DNA of 64,000 bases from Bacteroidales bacterium UBA1187 (GTDB lineage: Bacteria; Bacteroidota; Bacteroidia; Bacteroidales; Paludibacteraceae). The position numbers were made by a program, and so were the translations under genes. Every line of letters begins with the position of its first letter. Position 1 is the stretch's first letter. Where the stretch lies: assembly GCA_002309835.1 (NCBI GenBank), contig DBYL01000040.1, forward strand, positions 23,540 to 87,539, written 5' to 3'. A model generated the notes under the pieces. That model saw nothing but the letters and a program-made list of their open reading frames with translations, had not been told where the DNA came from and searched no databases. This document shows, piece by piece, positions 9,190-17,530 of this stretch.

Positions 9190-9813
9190 ATGGCTATTAC
9201 GTATCAATTCAATAAAACATCGCTGCAAGGTCTGGAGAAGGATCTAAAGATGCGCCAACGTACGCTTCCTACGCTGCAAAGCAAGGAGACGGCGCTTCGC
9301 CTGGAGGTGAAGAATGCAAAGAAGGAGTTGGACGAACTGGACAAAGAAGTCGAGCGCCGCATCAAGGATTACGATCAGATGATTGCGCTTTGGGGAGAGT
9401 TCGACACCTCTCTCATCCACGTAGACGATGTACGTATGTCGATTAAGAAGATCGCAGGCGTACGCGTGCCTGTCTTAGATGAGGTCGTCTATTCCACCAA
9501 AGAGTTCTCGCTCTTCTCCTGCCCGAAATGGTTCGCAGACGGGTTTGAGCAACTCAAAACCATTGCCGATGTAGGCATCCGACAGGAGTTTGTACGCCGC
9601 AAAGTGGAACTGCTCGAGTATGCGCGTAAGAAGACGACGCAGAAAGTGAACCTCTTTGAGAAAGTACAGATCCCCGGTTATCAGGATGCTATTCGTAAAA
9701 TCAAACGCTTCATGGAGGACGAAGAGAACCTATCTAAGTCCAGCCAGAAGATAGTTAAAAGCAAACGCGAGAAAGAGGCGCGCGAGGAAGAAGAAAGGAG
9801 GGCGCAAGCATGA
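9190..9813 (+). CDS. ntpD: V-type ATP synthase subunit D
   Basis: A 207-residue central-stalk rotor subunit. The N-terminal (about 5-75) and C-terminal (about 120-205) regions are long charged helices expected to form the antiparallel coiled coil that turns inside the A3B3 head. The start FNKTSLQGLEKDLKMRQRTLPTLQSKE follows the family pattern. Its stop TGA overlaps the ATG of subunit I (ATGA), suggesting coupled translation. Subunit F, which normally binds D, was not found in the window. Confidence 0.92.
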   Translation: MAITYQFNKTSLQGLEKDLKMRQRTLPTLQSKETALRLEVKNAKKELDELDKEVERRIKDYDQMIALWGEFDTSLIHVDDVRMSIKKIAGVRVPVLDEVVYSTKEFSLFSCPKWFADGFEQLKTIADVGIRQEFVRRKVELLEYARKKTTQKVNLFEKVQIPGYQDAIRKIKRFMEDEENLSKSSQKIVKSKREKEAREEEERRAQA

Positions 9814-11573
9814 TTACACGCATGAAGAAATATACCTTCTTGGTATTCCATCGTGACTACGATACCTTCCTCACGCAGTTGCGCGATCTGGGCGTAGTGG
9901 ATATCACTACGAAAGCCGCAGGACTCATTGAGAACGACGAGGCACTGCAGGCAGCCCTTCAGCACGAAGATGAACTGCGTAAGCTGATTGCGCAAGGAGC
10001 TCCGGACCAACTGCTTCAGGAGCGCGCAGCCGTTGAGCAGCGCATCGCCGACACCCGTCAGCTGGCTTCGCAAGCCGCTGTATGGGGGGATTTCGATGCC
10101 TCTCGTCTCGCCGCACTCAAGGATGCCGGTTATACGTTGCGTTTCTTCGTCTGCCCGACCGCTAACTATAAGGAGGAGTGGGGTATTGCCGTCTCTCAAG
10201 CGGAAGGAAAGACCTATTTCGTCCAAGTGCTCGGCGCTGACGATGTAGCAACGGACCTCAGTGAGACGGCGGCAAACGAACTGCCGGCACCTGAGAAATC
10301 CGAAACGCAGTGGAACCAGGAGATCGAGCATCTCAACGGCCTCCTCGCCGCTGTGAACACACGTATTGAGGTGTGGCAGAAGGCGAACCTCGAGAACTTG
10401 CAAAAAGAGCTCGTAGAGACGCGTCAACACATCGATTGGACTCGTGTCCACCTCTCGACCGATAAGCTCGCAGAAGGCGCGTTATGCCTCTTAGAGGGCT
10501 TCTGCCCGATAGATAAGGCTCCCGAACTGAACACCATGCTCGAGAAAGCACAGGCGTACTACGAGGAATCCGACCCTGCGAAAGAAGATAATATCCCTAT
10601 CGAACTGAAGAATAACTTCTTCACGCGGCTCTTTGAACCCATCACGCGGCTCTATTCCTTGCCGAACTACGCGGAGCTAGACCCGACGCCGTTCTTTGCG
10701 CCGTTCTTCATGCTCTTCTTCGGTCTCTGTCTGGGTGACGGAGGCTACGGTCTGGTGGTTCTTCTCGCCGGTCTGGCAGTCGTCCTCAAAGCGCCGAAAC
10801 TGAAGGAGTGGGGTTGGTTAGGCGTCTTTATGGGCCTTACGACGATGATCGTCGGCATCCTCACAGGTATGTTCTTCGGAATTAACCTCGAGGAGGTGGC
10901 TATCCTCGCGCCTGTCAAGCAGTATTTCATCACCGAGACGAACGCTACTGTTCATTTCATGGGAGGAGCCTACCATCCGATGATGGTATTTGCTATCCTC
11001 ATAGGTATCTTCCAGATTCTGTTTGCCATGGGCTTTAAGGTAGTGAAGATCACCCTCCGCGACGGCTTCAAGTATGCGGCTTATGACTGCGCATGGCTCG
11101 TGGCGCTGGTAACGCTTATCGTATGGTTCGCGTTGTCCGGTTCGCTCTCCGCTGTCGGACTTTATAGCATATATGCTATATTAGGCCTCTGCGCACTGGT
11201 CATCCTGTTCTATAGCAACCCGGATCGTAAGATACTCTTGGTCAATATCGGTGGCGGTCTATGGGGCACGTATAACATGGTCAGCGGACTCCTGGGCGAC
11301 GTGCTCAGTTATATTCGTCTGTTTGCCCTTGGTCTGGCCGGAGGTATCCTCGGTAATGTCTTCAACGCCTTAGCATTGCAGGCCGGAGGAGCACTGCCTT
11401 CATGGATAGGATGGTTACCGACGCTGCTGATCCTCGTGTTCGGTCATACGCTGAACTTCGCTCTGTGTCTCATCTCCTCGGTGGTACACCCGATGCGTCT
11501 TACCTTCGTCGAGTTCTACAAGAACGCCGGCTTCGAAGGCGGTGGTCGTGAGTACAAGCCGTTTAAGAAATAA
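9810..11573 (+). CDS. ntpI: V-type ATP synthase subunit I (membrane stator)
   Basis: A 587-residue a-type stator subunit. The N-terminal half (1-290) is a long hydrophilic, helical arm; the C-terminal half has about seven to eight membrane helices beginning PFFAPFFMLFFGLCLGDGGYG. The ion-pathway arginine expected in this family sits in GDVLSYIRLFALGLAGG (Arg near residue 503). Translation is coupled to ntpD by an ATGA overlap; subunit K follows 25 nt later. Confidence 0.95.
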   Translation: MITRMKKYTFLVFHRDYDTFLTQLRDLGVVDITTKAAGLIENDEALQAALQHEDELRKLIAQGAPDQLLQERAAVEQRIADTRQLASQAAVWGDFDASRLAALKDAGYTLRFFVCPTANYKEEWGIAVSQAEGKTYFVQVLGADDVATDLSETAANELPAPEKSETQWNQEIEHLNGLLAAVNTRIEVWQKANLENLQKELVETRQHIDWTRVHLSTDKLAEGALCLLEGFCPIDKAPELNTMLEKAQAYYEESDPAKEDNIPIELKNNFFTRLFEPITRLYSLPNYAELDPTPFFAPFFMLFFGLCLGDGGYGLVVLLAGLAVVLKAPKLKEWGWLGVFMGLTTMIVGILTGMFFGINLEEVAILAPVKQYFITETNATVHFMGGAYHPMMVFAILIGIFQILFAMGFKVVKITLRDGFKYAAYDCAWLVALVTLIVWFALSGSLSAVGLYSIYAILGLCALVILFYSNPDRKILLVNIGGGLWGTYNMVSGLLGDVLSYIRLFALGLAGGILGNVFNALALQAGGALPSWIGWLPTLLILVFGHTLNFALCLISSVVHPMRLTFVEFYKNAGFEGGGREYKPFKK

Positions 11574-11598
11574 ATCAAAAATCTAAAATATTATCATT

Positions 11599-12066
11599 AT
11601 GACATTAAATTTGATTATTGCCTTTATTGGCATCGCTTTTATGGTCGGATTGTCCGGCGTAGGTAGTGTGTATGGACTGACGATGTGCGGTAACGCCGTT
11701 GTTGGTGCGTTGAAAAAACGTCCGGACGCAATGGGTGTGTACATTCTTCTGTCCGCTCTGCCTTCTACGCAAGGTATCTACGGCTTCGTAGGTTTCTTCA
11801 TGGTTCAGAAATACCTGACGGCAGGTATCTCAACGCTGCAGGCAGCTGCTATCCTCGGTGGTGGTATCGCGCTGGGTCTCGTGGCTCTGTTGTCAGCTAT
11901 CCGTCAAGGCCAGGTGTGCGCTAATGGTGTTGCTGCTACCGGTAGCGGTCATAACGTTACCGCAGGTACGATGATCATGGCGGCTTTCCCTGAGTTCTAC
12001 GCTATTCTTGCCCTCCTCGTTGTCATCCTCATGGGTGGTTTGATGGGCGAACCCGTAGTCCTTTAA
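11599..12066 (+). CDS. ntpK: V-type ATP synthase subunit K (rotor ring)
   Basis: A 155-residue double hairpin (four membrane helices) forming the c-type rotor ring. The ligands known for the sodium site of the Enterococcus hirae NtpK ring appear conserved: Leu54, Thr57, Gln58 and Tyr61 in LPSTQGIYGF, Gln103 in RQGQV, and the ion-binding Glu132 in FPEFYAIL. This suggests sodium rather than proton coupling, an inference from motif matching. Last recognisable ATPase gene of the operon; fabD follows after 20 nt. Confidence 0.95.
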   Translation: MTLNLIIAFIGIAFMVGLSGVGSVYGLTMCGNAVVGALKKRPDAMGVYILLSALPSTQGIYGFVGFFMVQKYLTAGISTLQAAAILGGGIALGLVALLSAIRQGQVCANGVAATGSGHNVTAGTMIMAAFPEFYAILALLVVILMGGLMGEPVVL

Positions 12067-12086
12067 CTCCAATCCCCTAAACGAAA

Positions 12087-12956
12087 ATGCTGAAAGCATT
12101 TGTCTTTCCGGGCCAGGGTAGTCAATTCCCGGGGATGTGCAAAGACCTATACGATGCATATCCCGAAGCACGCGAGATGTGTCAGGCAGCTGATAGGCTG
12201 CTTGGCTTCTCGCTCACGGGTGTGATGTTCGAAGGTACAGCGGACGACCTCAAGCAGACGAAAGTCACCCAACCGGCCGTCTTCCTGCATTCTGTGGTAG
12301 CGCAGCGTCTGATGAATATCGAGACGCCCGCCATGGTAGCGGGACACAGCCTCGGTGAGTTCAGCGCCCTTGTGGCCTGCGGTGCACTCCGTTTCGAAGA
12401 CGCACTGCTCCTAGTCTCCGCCCGCGCACAAGCGATGCAGGCTGCCTGTGAGGCTAACCCCGGCACCATGGCCGCCGTCCTCGGCCTTCCCGATGAGAAA
12501 GTGGCGGAAGTTTGTGCGGCGCAGAGTGGAGTAGTTGTTGCAGCTAACTTCAACTGCCCCGGACAAATCGTCATCTCCGGAGAAATAGAGGCTATCGACG
12601 CTGCCTGTGTGGCGATGAAGGAAGCCGGCGCACGCCGTGCCTTACGCTTACCTGTCGGAGGTGCTTTCCATTCTCCGCTCATGCAACCCGCCGCCGAGGC
12701 GCTGCAAGAGGCAATCCTCAAGACCGAGTTCAGAAAACCCTTCTGCCCGATCTATCAGAATGTCTCTGCTAAAGCAGAGGTCGAACCGGAAATCATCCGC
12801 GAAAACCTACTCAAACAACTTACGGCACCCGTTCGCTGGACGCAGTCGGTACAAAATATGATTGCCGACGGAGCTACGGAGTTCTATGAGTTTGGTCCGG
12901 GGGATGTACTCAAGAATCTCATTCGTAAAATCAACCCCGACGTACAAGTCGGATAA
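12087..12956 (+). CDS. fabD: Malonyl-CoA:ACP transacylase
   Basis: A 289-residue enzyme that moves malonyl groups from CoA to acyl carrier protein for fatty acid synthesis. N-terminal FVFPGQGSQFPGM, nucleophile elbow GHSLGEFSAL (serine near residue 89), FNCPGQIVISG and catalytic-His region GGAFHSPLM are all present and in order. Length is normal. It sits 20 nt after the last V-ATPase gene with no promoter visible between, so it is probably co-transcribed. Confidence 0.96.
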   Translation: MLKAFVFPGQGSQFPGMCKDLYDAYPEAREMCQAADRLLGFSLTGVMFEGTADDLKQTKVTQPAVFLHSVVAQRLMNIETPAMVAGHSLGEFSALVACGALRFEDALLLVSARAQAMQAACEANPGTMAAVLGLPDEKVAEVCAAQSGVVVAANFNCPGQIVISGEIEAIDAACVAMKEAGARRALRLPVGGAFHSPLMQPAAEALQEAILKTEFRKPFCPIYQNVSAKAEVEPEIIRENLLKQLTAPVRWTQSVQNMIADGATEFYEFGPGDVLKNLIRKINPDVQVG

Positions 12957-12968
12957 AATACTGTTATT

Positions 12969-13145
12969 ATGGTAGGAACGATTATTTATATCTTAGGTAT
13001 TGTTTGCGCCGTTTGGTGTGTACTGGATATCTTCAAAACGGCTAAATGCGGCCTTATCGGTAAGATCATCGCCAGTGTACTGGTATTACTCTGCAGCTGG
13101 ATCGGCTTTGCAGTGTACTACTTCCTCGTCCGCGGCAAGATCTAA
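12969..13145 (+). CDS. Small PLDc_N-like membrane protein (58 aa)
   Basis: A short frame of 58 codons starting ATG 12 nt after fabD. It encodes two hydrophobic helices (VGTIIYILGIVCAVWCVLDI, then about 31-53) joined by a short basic turn (FKTAKCGLIGK). The pattern of a helix, a conserved VLDI-type turn and a second helix ending YYFLVRGK resembles the stand-alone PLDc_N (phospholipase D nuclease N-terminal) family common in Bacteroidetes. A terminator follows 24 nt later, which supports its being the last gene of the operon. Function unknown. Confidence 0.65.
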   Translation: MVGTIIYILGIVCAVWCVLDIFKTAKCGLIGKIIASVLVLLCSWIGFAVYYFLVRGKI

Positions 13146-13168
13146 TCTATCCGCCCACTTATCTCATC

Positions 13169-13196
13169 AAGCACCTCTCTCTGGGTGCTTTTTTTT
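13169..13196 (+). terminator. Rho-independent terminator of the V-ATPase-fabD operon
   Basis: A perfect 7-bp stem (AAGCACC / GGTGCTT) with an 8-nt loop and a run of eight T. It is the only classic free-standing terminator seen in the window. Confidence 0.85.
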
Positions 13197-13205
13197 GTAT
13201 AATAT

Positions 13206-13236
13206 TTGCATATATGCAATTTTTGTAGTAAATTTG
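13206..13236 (+). promoter_or_regulatory. Promoter of the DUF1232-HAD genes
   Basis: TTGC at 13206 begins a perfect TTGCATATATGCAA palindrome; 20-nt spacer; TAAATTTG at 13229-13236. It lies 20 nt before the ATG at 13257. Confidence 0.75.
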
Positions 13237-13256
13237 CACCCGAAATAGGATAGAGT

Positions 13257-13457
13257 ATGATGAAGAGAGAAACGAAATACAAGATGAACATCATCATTGG
13301 TGCCGTTATCGCGCTTATTTACGTGATTGTGCCCTTTGATCTCTCGCCGGACGCAGTGCCTGTGATGGGGTGGGTGGATGACCTTATTGCCATCTTATTA
13401 GCCGTTTCTAACGGGATGATTTTCGCTTCTAAACTGAAGAAAAAAAGGAAGGAATAA
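13257..13457 (+). CDS. DUF1232 (YkvA-like) small membrane protein
   Basis: A 66-residue protein with a membrane segment (about 10-27) and the DUF1232 signature PFDLSPDAVPVMGWVDDLIAILLAV, where an acidic loop leads into a second helix; basic C-terminal tail (KLKKKRKE). Family members are small inner-membrane proteins of unknown role. Two adjacent ATG codons (13257, 13260) could start it. Its stop overlaps the next gene's ATG by one base (TAATG). Confidence 0.8.
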   Translation: MMKRETKYKMNIIIGAVIALIYVIVPFDLSPDAVPVMGWVDDLIAILLAVSNGMIFASKLKKKRKE

Positions 13458-14080
13458 TGACCTTTGTTTTTGACTTAGGTGGGGTATTGATCAATCTCAA
13501 TGTGAGCCGCTGTATGCGGGCTTTTGAGACTTTAATGGGCGAAGAAAACATGCGCACCGTACTGGGCATGGATAGCAACGGAGAAGGCGTAAATGCAGTG
13601 AGCGTCGCCTCCAAACAACTCATGGTCGATTTTGAACGAGGCCTGATATCCACCGAGCGATTTATCGCAGAAGTACAGAAATACTGCCGTCCCGGAACAA
13701 CGGAACAAGAAGTCATCGATGCATGGATGGCGATGCTTGGCGACCTGCCTGCGGAACGCCTCGCGTTCATCGATGAGTTGCGCGCACAAGGACATCCTGT
13801 GTATCTGCTGTCCAACGGCAACGATCTGCATTTCAACTTCATCAACCGCAAGTACGCGCTGGATACGCATTTCGACGGGCTGTTCCTGTCGCAAAGAATG
13901 CACATGGCTAAACCCGAAGTACAGATCTTTCAATCCGTACAACAAGCCATTAAGGACACAGACGTCATCTTCATTGATGATATACAAACCAACCGTCAAG
14001 CAGCAGAACAAAGCGTACACTGGAAAACCTATGCTACTATAAATGACTTAAAGAAGCCTAATCGGCATTATGTAAAATAG
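13457..14080 (+). CDS. HAD-family phosphatase (YihX-like)
   Basis: A 207-residue haloacid-dehalogenase superfamily hydrolase. Motif I is FDLGGVLIN (Asp6 nucleophile), motif II LSNGND, motif III KPEVQIF and motif IV FIDDIQTN. The glycine in motif I where many HAD phosphatases have a second Asp is typical of the YihX sugar-phosphate phosphatase group. Substrate not deducible. Translationally coupled to the DUF1232 gene; lon starts 13 nt later. Confidence 0.85.
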   Translation: MTFVFDLGGVLINLNVSRCMRAFETLMGEENMRTVLGMDSNGEGVNAVSVASKQLMVDFERGLISTERFIAEVQKYCRPGTTEQEVIDAWMAMLGDLPAERLAFIDELRAQGHPVYLLSNGNDLHFNFINRKYALDTHFDGLFLSQRMHMAKPEVQIFQSVQQAIKDTDVIFIDDIQTNRQAAEQSVHWKTYATINDLKKPNRHYVK

Positions 14081-14093
14081 CGTATTTTTGTTT

Positions 14094-16454
14094 ATGGAAG
14101 AGAACTATACTATCGAGCAGAAATTTTACAAGGTACTCCCTATTAAGAACAATGTTGTTTTCCCGGGAGTGATGATGCCTATTGCCGTTTCGCAAAAGAA
14201 AAGCCAGAAGCTCATCCGTGAGGCCGAGAAACAAGGTTCGCCGATCATCCTGCTGACGCGCAAGAATAATTCCAATGCCGATCCTACGGGCGACGAACTC
14301 TATGCCGTTGGTACGTTTGCGCACGTCGTGCAGAATATCCCTGTTCCTGAAATGGGTAAAGACACGATGATGACCATCTTTGAAGGTCTGCATCGCGTCA
14401 AAGTGGTTGAATATCAGAACAATAACGGCAATCTCGAGGCCCTCGTGCAACCGATGGACGAGATCATGCCTGCCACGAACGACAAGCATTTTCATGCCAC
14501 GGTAGATGCCATCAAAGAGGCCGTCGAGAATATCCTGGATAAAAAAGACGGTGCTGCCGGCCTACAGGCCTCGCTCAAGAACCTCAAATCCTCCCCTTCT
14601 TTCCTTAACTACGTTTGCGGCATCTATCAAATGCCGACAGCTACCAAGCAAGGCCTGCTGGAGATACATGACCTAAACGAGCGTGCTACTGCCCTGCTGG
14701 CCATCCTCGAGAAAGACCTGGAGGAGCTGAATATCAAGGAAGATATCCGTCGTCGTACCCACGAAGCGATGGATAAGCAGCAACGCGAGTATTTCCTCCA
14801 GCAAGAGATAGAGACCATCAAGAAAGACCTCGGTGACACGGGGGCGCAGACCATCAAAGAGCTGCGTGAACGCGCCGAACACAAGCAGTGGTCGGAGGCT
14901 ACCGCGCAGGTCTTCAATAAGGAACTTCAGCGTCTCGAGCATATGCCTACGCACTCGCCTGACTACTCCACTCAACTCAGTTATCTGGAGGTCATGCTTG
15001 AGTTGCCGTGGAATACCTACAGCGAGGATAATTTCGAGATGACGCACGCCCAAGAAGTGCTTAATCGCGATCATTTCGGATTAGATAAAGTGAAGGAACG
15101 GATTGTCGAATATCTTGCGGTACAACGCCAATTATCCCTTCGCAGCGCAAAAGAGAAAGAAAATAACCCTGTCAAGTCCCCTATCCTATGCCTCTACGGC
15201 CCTCCGGGAGTCGGTAAGACGAGTCTCGGAAAGAGCATCGCAGAAGCGCTGGGACGTAAGTACGCACGCGTCTCTTTAGGTGGTCTGCATGACGAAGCAG
15301 AGATCCGCGGTCATCGTCGAACGTACATCGGTGCGCTGCCCGGACGCATCATCGACAGCATTAAGAAATGCGGCACATCGAACCCTGTCTTTGTGCTCGA
15401 TGAGGTGGATAAAGTGGGTGCGGATTATAAAGGTGATCCTACGTCCGCCTTGCTCGAAGTTCTCGATCCGGAGCAGAACAGCACCTTCCATGATAACTAT
15501 CTGGATGTAGACTACGACTTGAGCCATGTGCTCTTCATCGCTACTGCCAACAGTCTCGATACCATCCCTCGGCCGCTGCTTGACCGAATGGAACTGATTG
15601 AAATGACCGGATACCTGCAGGAAGAGAAGATAGAGATCGCCAAACGTCACCTAATTCCAAAGGAATTAAAGAACCATGGTCTCAAATCAACGCAGTTACG
15701 TTTCTCAAAGGAGATCTTGGGGCACATCATCGATGACTACACCCGTGAGTCCGGTGTCCGCAGCCTGGAACGTCAGATAGCTACTATCTGCAGAAAGATT
15801 GATACCAAACTCGCGCTCAACGAGGAATATAACGTCTCGCCTACCCTTGAGGACGTGCGTGCTTACCTCGGTCAAGCGCGTTTCAGCCGCGATATATGGG
15901 AGACGAACAAGTACGTAGGTGTTGTCACAGGCCTAGCTTGGACGCAAGTAGGCGGAGAGATCCTTTTCATCGAGACCAGTCTCTCGGCTGCCAAAGCGCC
16001 AACCCTTACCCTTACGGGTAACTTAGGCGACGTGATGAAGGAATCCGCCACTCTGGCGCTCGGCTACGTCAAGGCCCACGCTAAGGAATTAGGCATCAAA
16101 CCGGAAATCTTCGAGAAGACCGCGGTACATATACATGTACCGGAAGGCGCTATTCCTAAGGATGGTCCTTCGGCCGGTATCACGATGACTACGGCCCTCG
16201 TGAGCGCTTTCACGCATCGACTCGTCAAACCACGCATTGCGATGACAGGCGAGATGACGCTGCGCGGCAAGGTGCTGCCTATCGGTGGAGTAAAAGAAAA
16301 ACTGCTCGCGGCAAAACGAGCAGGTATCACGGATATCATCCTCTGTGAGGATAACCGCAAAGATGTAGCAGAGATAGCACCGATATACCTCAAAGGCCTG
16401 AAACTGCACTACGTGCATGACATCAGCGAGGTGCTGGCTTTCGCTTTGGTTTAG
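14094..16454 (+). CDS. lon: ATP-dependent Lon protease
   Basis: A 786-residue Lon protease in the usual order: N-terminal LON substrate domain (about 10-205), coiled linker, AAA+ module with Walker A GPPGVGKTS (about 369-377) and Walker B PVFVLDEVDKV, then protease domain with Ser-Lys dyad (DGPSAG, Ser near 693; GGVKEKLLAA, Lys near 734). An upstream TTG at 14088 is in frame, but the ATG at 14094 gives the expected N-terminus. Degrades damaged and regulatory proteins. Its 3' end overlaps the convergent XRE gene by 4 nt. Confidence 0.96.
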   Translation: MEENYTIEQKFYKVLPIKNNVVFPGVMMPIAVSQKKSQKLIREAEKQGSPIILLTRKNNSNADPTGDELYAVGTFAHVVQNIPVPEMGKDTMMTIFEGLHRVKVVEYQNNNGNLEALVQPMDEIMPATNDKHFHATVDAIKEAVENILDKKDGAAGLQASLKNLKSSPSFLNYVCGIYQMPTATKQGLLEIHDLNERATALLAILEKDLEELNIKEDIRRRTHEAMDKQQREYFLQQEIETIKKDLGDTGAQTIKELRERAEHKQWSEATAQVFNKELQRLEHMPTHSPDYSTQLSYLEVMLELPWNTYSEDNFEMTHAQEVLNRDHFGLDKVKERIVEYLAVQRQLSLRSAKEKENNPVKSPILCLYGPPGVGKTSLGKSIAEALGRKYARVSLGGLHDEAEIRGHRRTYIGALPGRIIDSIKKCGTSNPVFVLDEVDKVGADYKGDPTSALLEVLDPEQNSTFHDNYLDVDYDLSHVLFIATANSLDTIPRPLLDRMELIEMTGYLQEEKIEIAKRHLIPKELKNHGLKSTQLRFSKEILGHIIDDYTRESGVRSLERQIATICRKIDTKLALNEEYNVSPTLEDVRAYLGQARFSRDIWETNKYVGVVTGLAWTQVGGEILFIETSLSAAKAPTLTLTGNLGDVMKESATLALGYVKAHAKELGIKPEIFEKTAVHIHVPEGAIPKDGPSAGITMTTALVSAFTHRLVKPRIAMTGEMTLRGKVLPIGGVKEKLLAAKRAGITDIILCEDNRKDVAEIAPIYLKGLKLHYVHDISEVLAFALV

Positions 16455-16474
16455 CGGGTTAGAGGATTAGAGGA
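16451..16474. repeat. 8-bp tandem array at the lon/XRE junction
   Basis: TTAG recurs at 16451, 16459 and 16467 in units like TTAGAGGA. The array contains the lon stop codon and the last codons of the convergent regulator. Confidence 0.7.
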
Positions 16475-16855
16475 AAACTCCTCAAACGTATTATCCGAGT
16501 AATAAACGACGATCTTTGTGATCTGTTTAGAAGGAGCTGCAACGACTTGTTGCGGCTCTTCTTTTTCTGCTGCGCGCACCGCTTTATTCTTAGGATCAGG
16601 CGCTAACGAATCAAAAAGACCCGGATCTTCTCCTGGTACTGTACGCCACATTTCTCCTTTGCCCAATATCAACCACTCCGGATTAAGCGTCTGATAACGC
16701 GCTAAAGTGCGTTTCATCACGTCTAAACTGGGATTATTGCGTCCGGACATCATGTTACTGATCGTTCCCGGCTGCGCACCGATTTGTTCAGCAAATTGAC
16801 GAGCAGATAAGCCTAAAGACTTAATCAATTGCTCAATGCGTTCTTTTTCATTCAT
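16451..16855 (-). CDS. XRE-family transcriptional regulator
   Basis: A 134-residue protein from the ATG at 16855 (a GTG at 16870 would add five residues). Residues 1-60 form a Cro/C1 helix-turn-helix (LSARQFAEQIGAQPGTISNMMSGRNNPSLDVMKR), followed by NPEWLILGKGEMW, the linker seen in many Bacteroidales phage-repressor-like regulators. A variable acidic and proline-containing tail ends in a short hydrophobic strand. No phage genes are nearby. Upstream DNA holds inverted TTTGTG/CACAAA repeats overlapping its promoter, which suggests autoregulation. The last codons come from an 8-bp repeat array shared with the lon 3' end. Confidence 0.85.
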   Translation of the reverse strand: MNEKERIEQLIKSLGLSARQFAEQIGAQPGTISNMMSGRNNPSLDVMKRTLARYQTLNPEWLILGKGEMWRTVPGEDPGLFDSLAPDPKNKAVRAAEKEEPQQVVAAPSKQITKIVVYYSDNTFEEFSSNPLTR

Positions 16856-16908
16856 ATTAGTATTGTTCACAAATATTCAATTCTCAGCAATCTGTTCAAA
16901 AATCGCTG

Positions 16909-16939
16909 CAAAGGTACAAAAAATATTTGAAATTCACAA
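16909..16939 (-). promoter_or_regulatory. Promoter of the XRE regulator
   Basis: On the minus strand: TTG (complement of 16937-16939), 20-nt spacer, TACCTTTG (complement of 16909-16916). It is flanked by TTCACAAA-type inverted repeats that could be operators. Confidence 0.65.
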
Positions 16940-16975
16940 ATCTGTGCAAACATTTTCGTGAAATATTTTTCATAC

Positions 16976-16996
16976 TTTGTGAATATGCTGCACAAA
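16976..16996. promoter_or_regulatory. Candidate operator: TTTGTG-N9-CACAAA inverted repeat
   Basis: A perfect 6-bp inverted repeat about 40 bp upstream of the XRE promoter. A related CACA-N4-TGTG repeat lies at 16936-16947 across the -33 box. Likely binding sites for the regulator itself; inference. Confidence 0.4.
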
Positions 16997-17490
16997 TATA
17001 GGCTTTAACATTTCTTAATAATTATACCGTGGAACAATTTCGCCCCTCTTCCACTTCCCTCCGGCCCTCTATACGGCCTTATGTCTACTGTAGCCTTGTT
17101 ATCGAATTGCAACTAAACGTCATAAACGCCACATTTTGTGCATTTTACAACTATTAGCATCGATAATCAAGTCGGTTTGTACCACTAAGCCTTAAATCGC
17201 TTCAAACAGAATACTATTTTATTTTAAGTAATCCTTGTAACTGCTGATTTATAGATAGTTACAAAATGATTTATATCGTGTTAAACATTATTTCCCCTAC
17301 CCTTCGGTTTTGGCTCATGGACCTTATAGTTGGAAATCATCGACTACTCTACTCCACTGAGACTTTCTGCATTTTGCATACATTCTGTGCACTTTTGCTG
17401 TAGTTTGTGTGCAGCAGAAATGTGTGCAAATGATGCGTTTTCTGTGTTCACCTTTTCTGCCCCTATTTTTCGGATAAAAATATTCTCCTC
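16997..17490. other. Intergenic region without recognisable gene
   Basis: AT-rich DNA between the XRE control region and the queH promoter. I see short inverted repeats (for example GTAACT ... AGTTAC near 17238-17264) but no tRNA, terminator or convincing reading frame. The frame open from 17330 is an upstream extension of queH that crosses the queH promoter and is unlikely to be translated. Confidence 0.5.
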
Positions 17491-17521
17491 TTGCACAGAT
17501 AAAAATATTTTTGTACTTTTG
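17491..17521 (+). promoter_or_regulatory. Promoter of queH
   Basis: TTGC at 17491, 20-nt spacer, TACTTTTG at 17514-17521. The queH ATG follows only 9 nt later, so the mRNA would be nearly leaderless. Confidence 0.7.
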
Positions 17522-17530
17522 CAGTCGGAA

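Noticed and set aside
14083..14090. TATTTTTG as a lon -7 box
   Set aside because: No TTG at the required 20-nt distance, and the predicted start would fall inside the lon start codon; lon is probably read from upstream.
16855..16870. GTG start adding five residues to the XRE regulator
   Set aside because: Possible, but the ATG at 16855 gives the usual start before the helix-turn-helix.
17330..17530. Upstream in-frame extension of queH with an earlier start
   Set aside because: The extension runs through a strong TTG-N20-TAnnTTTG promoter and adds cysteine-rich residues unlike QueH; the ATG at 17531 gives the family N-terminus.
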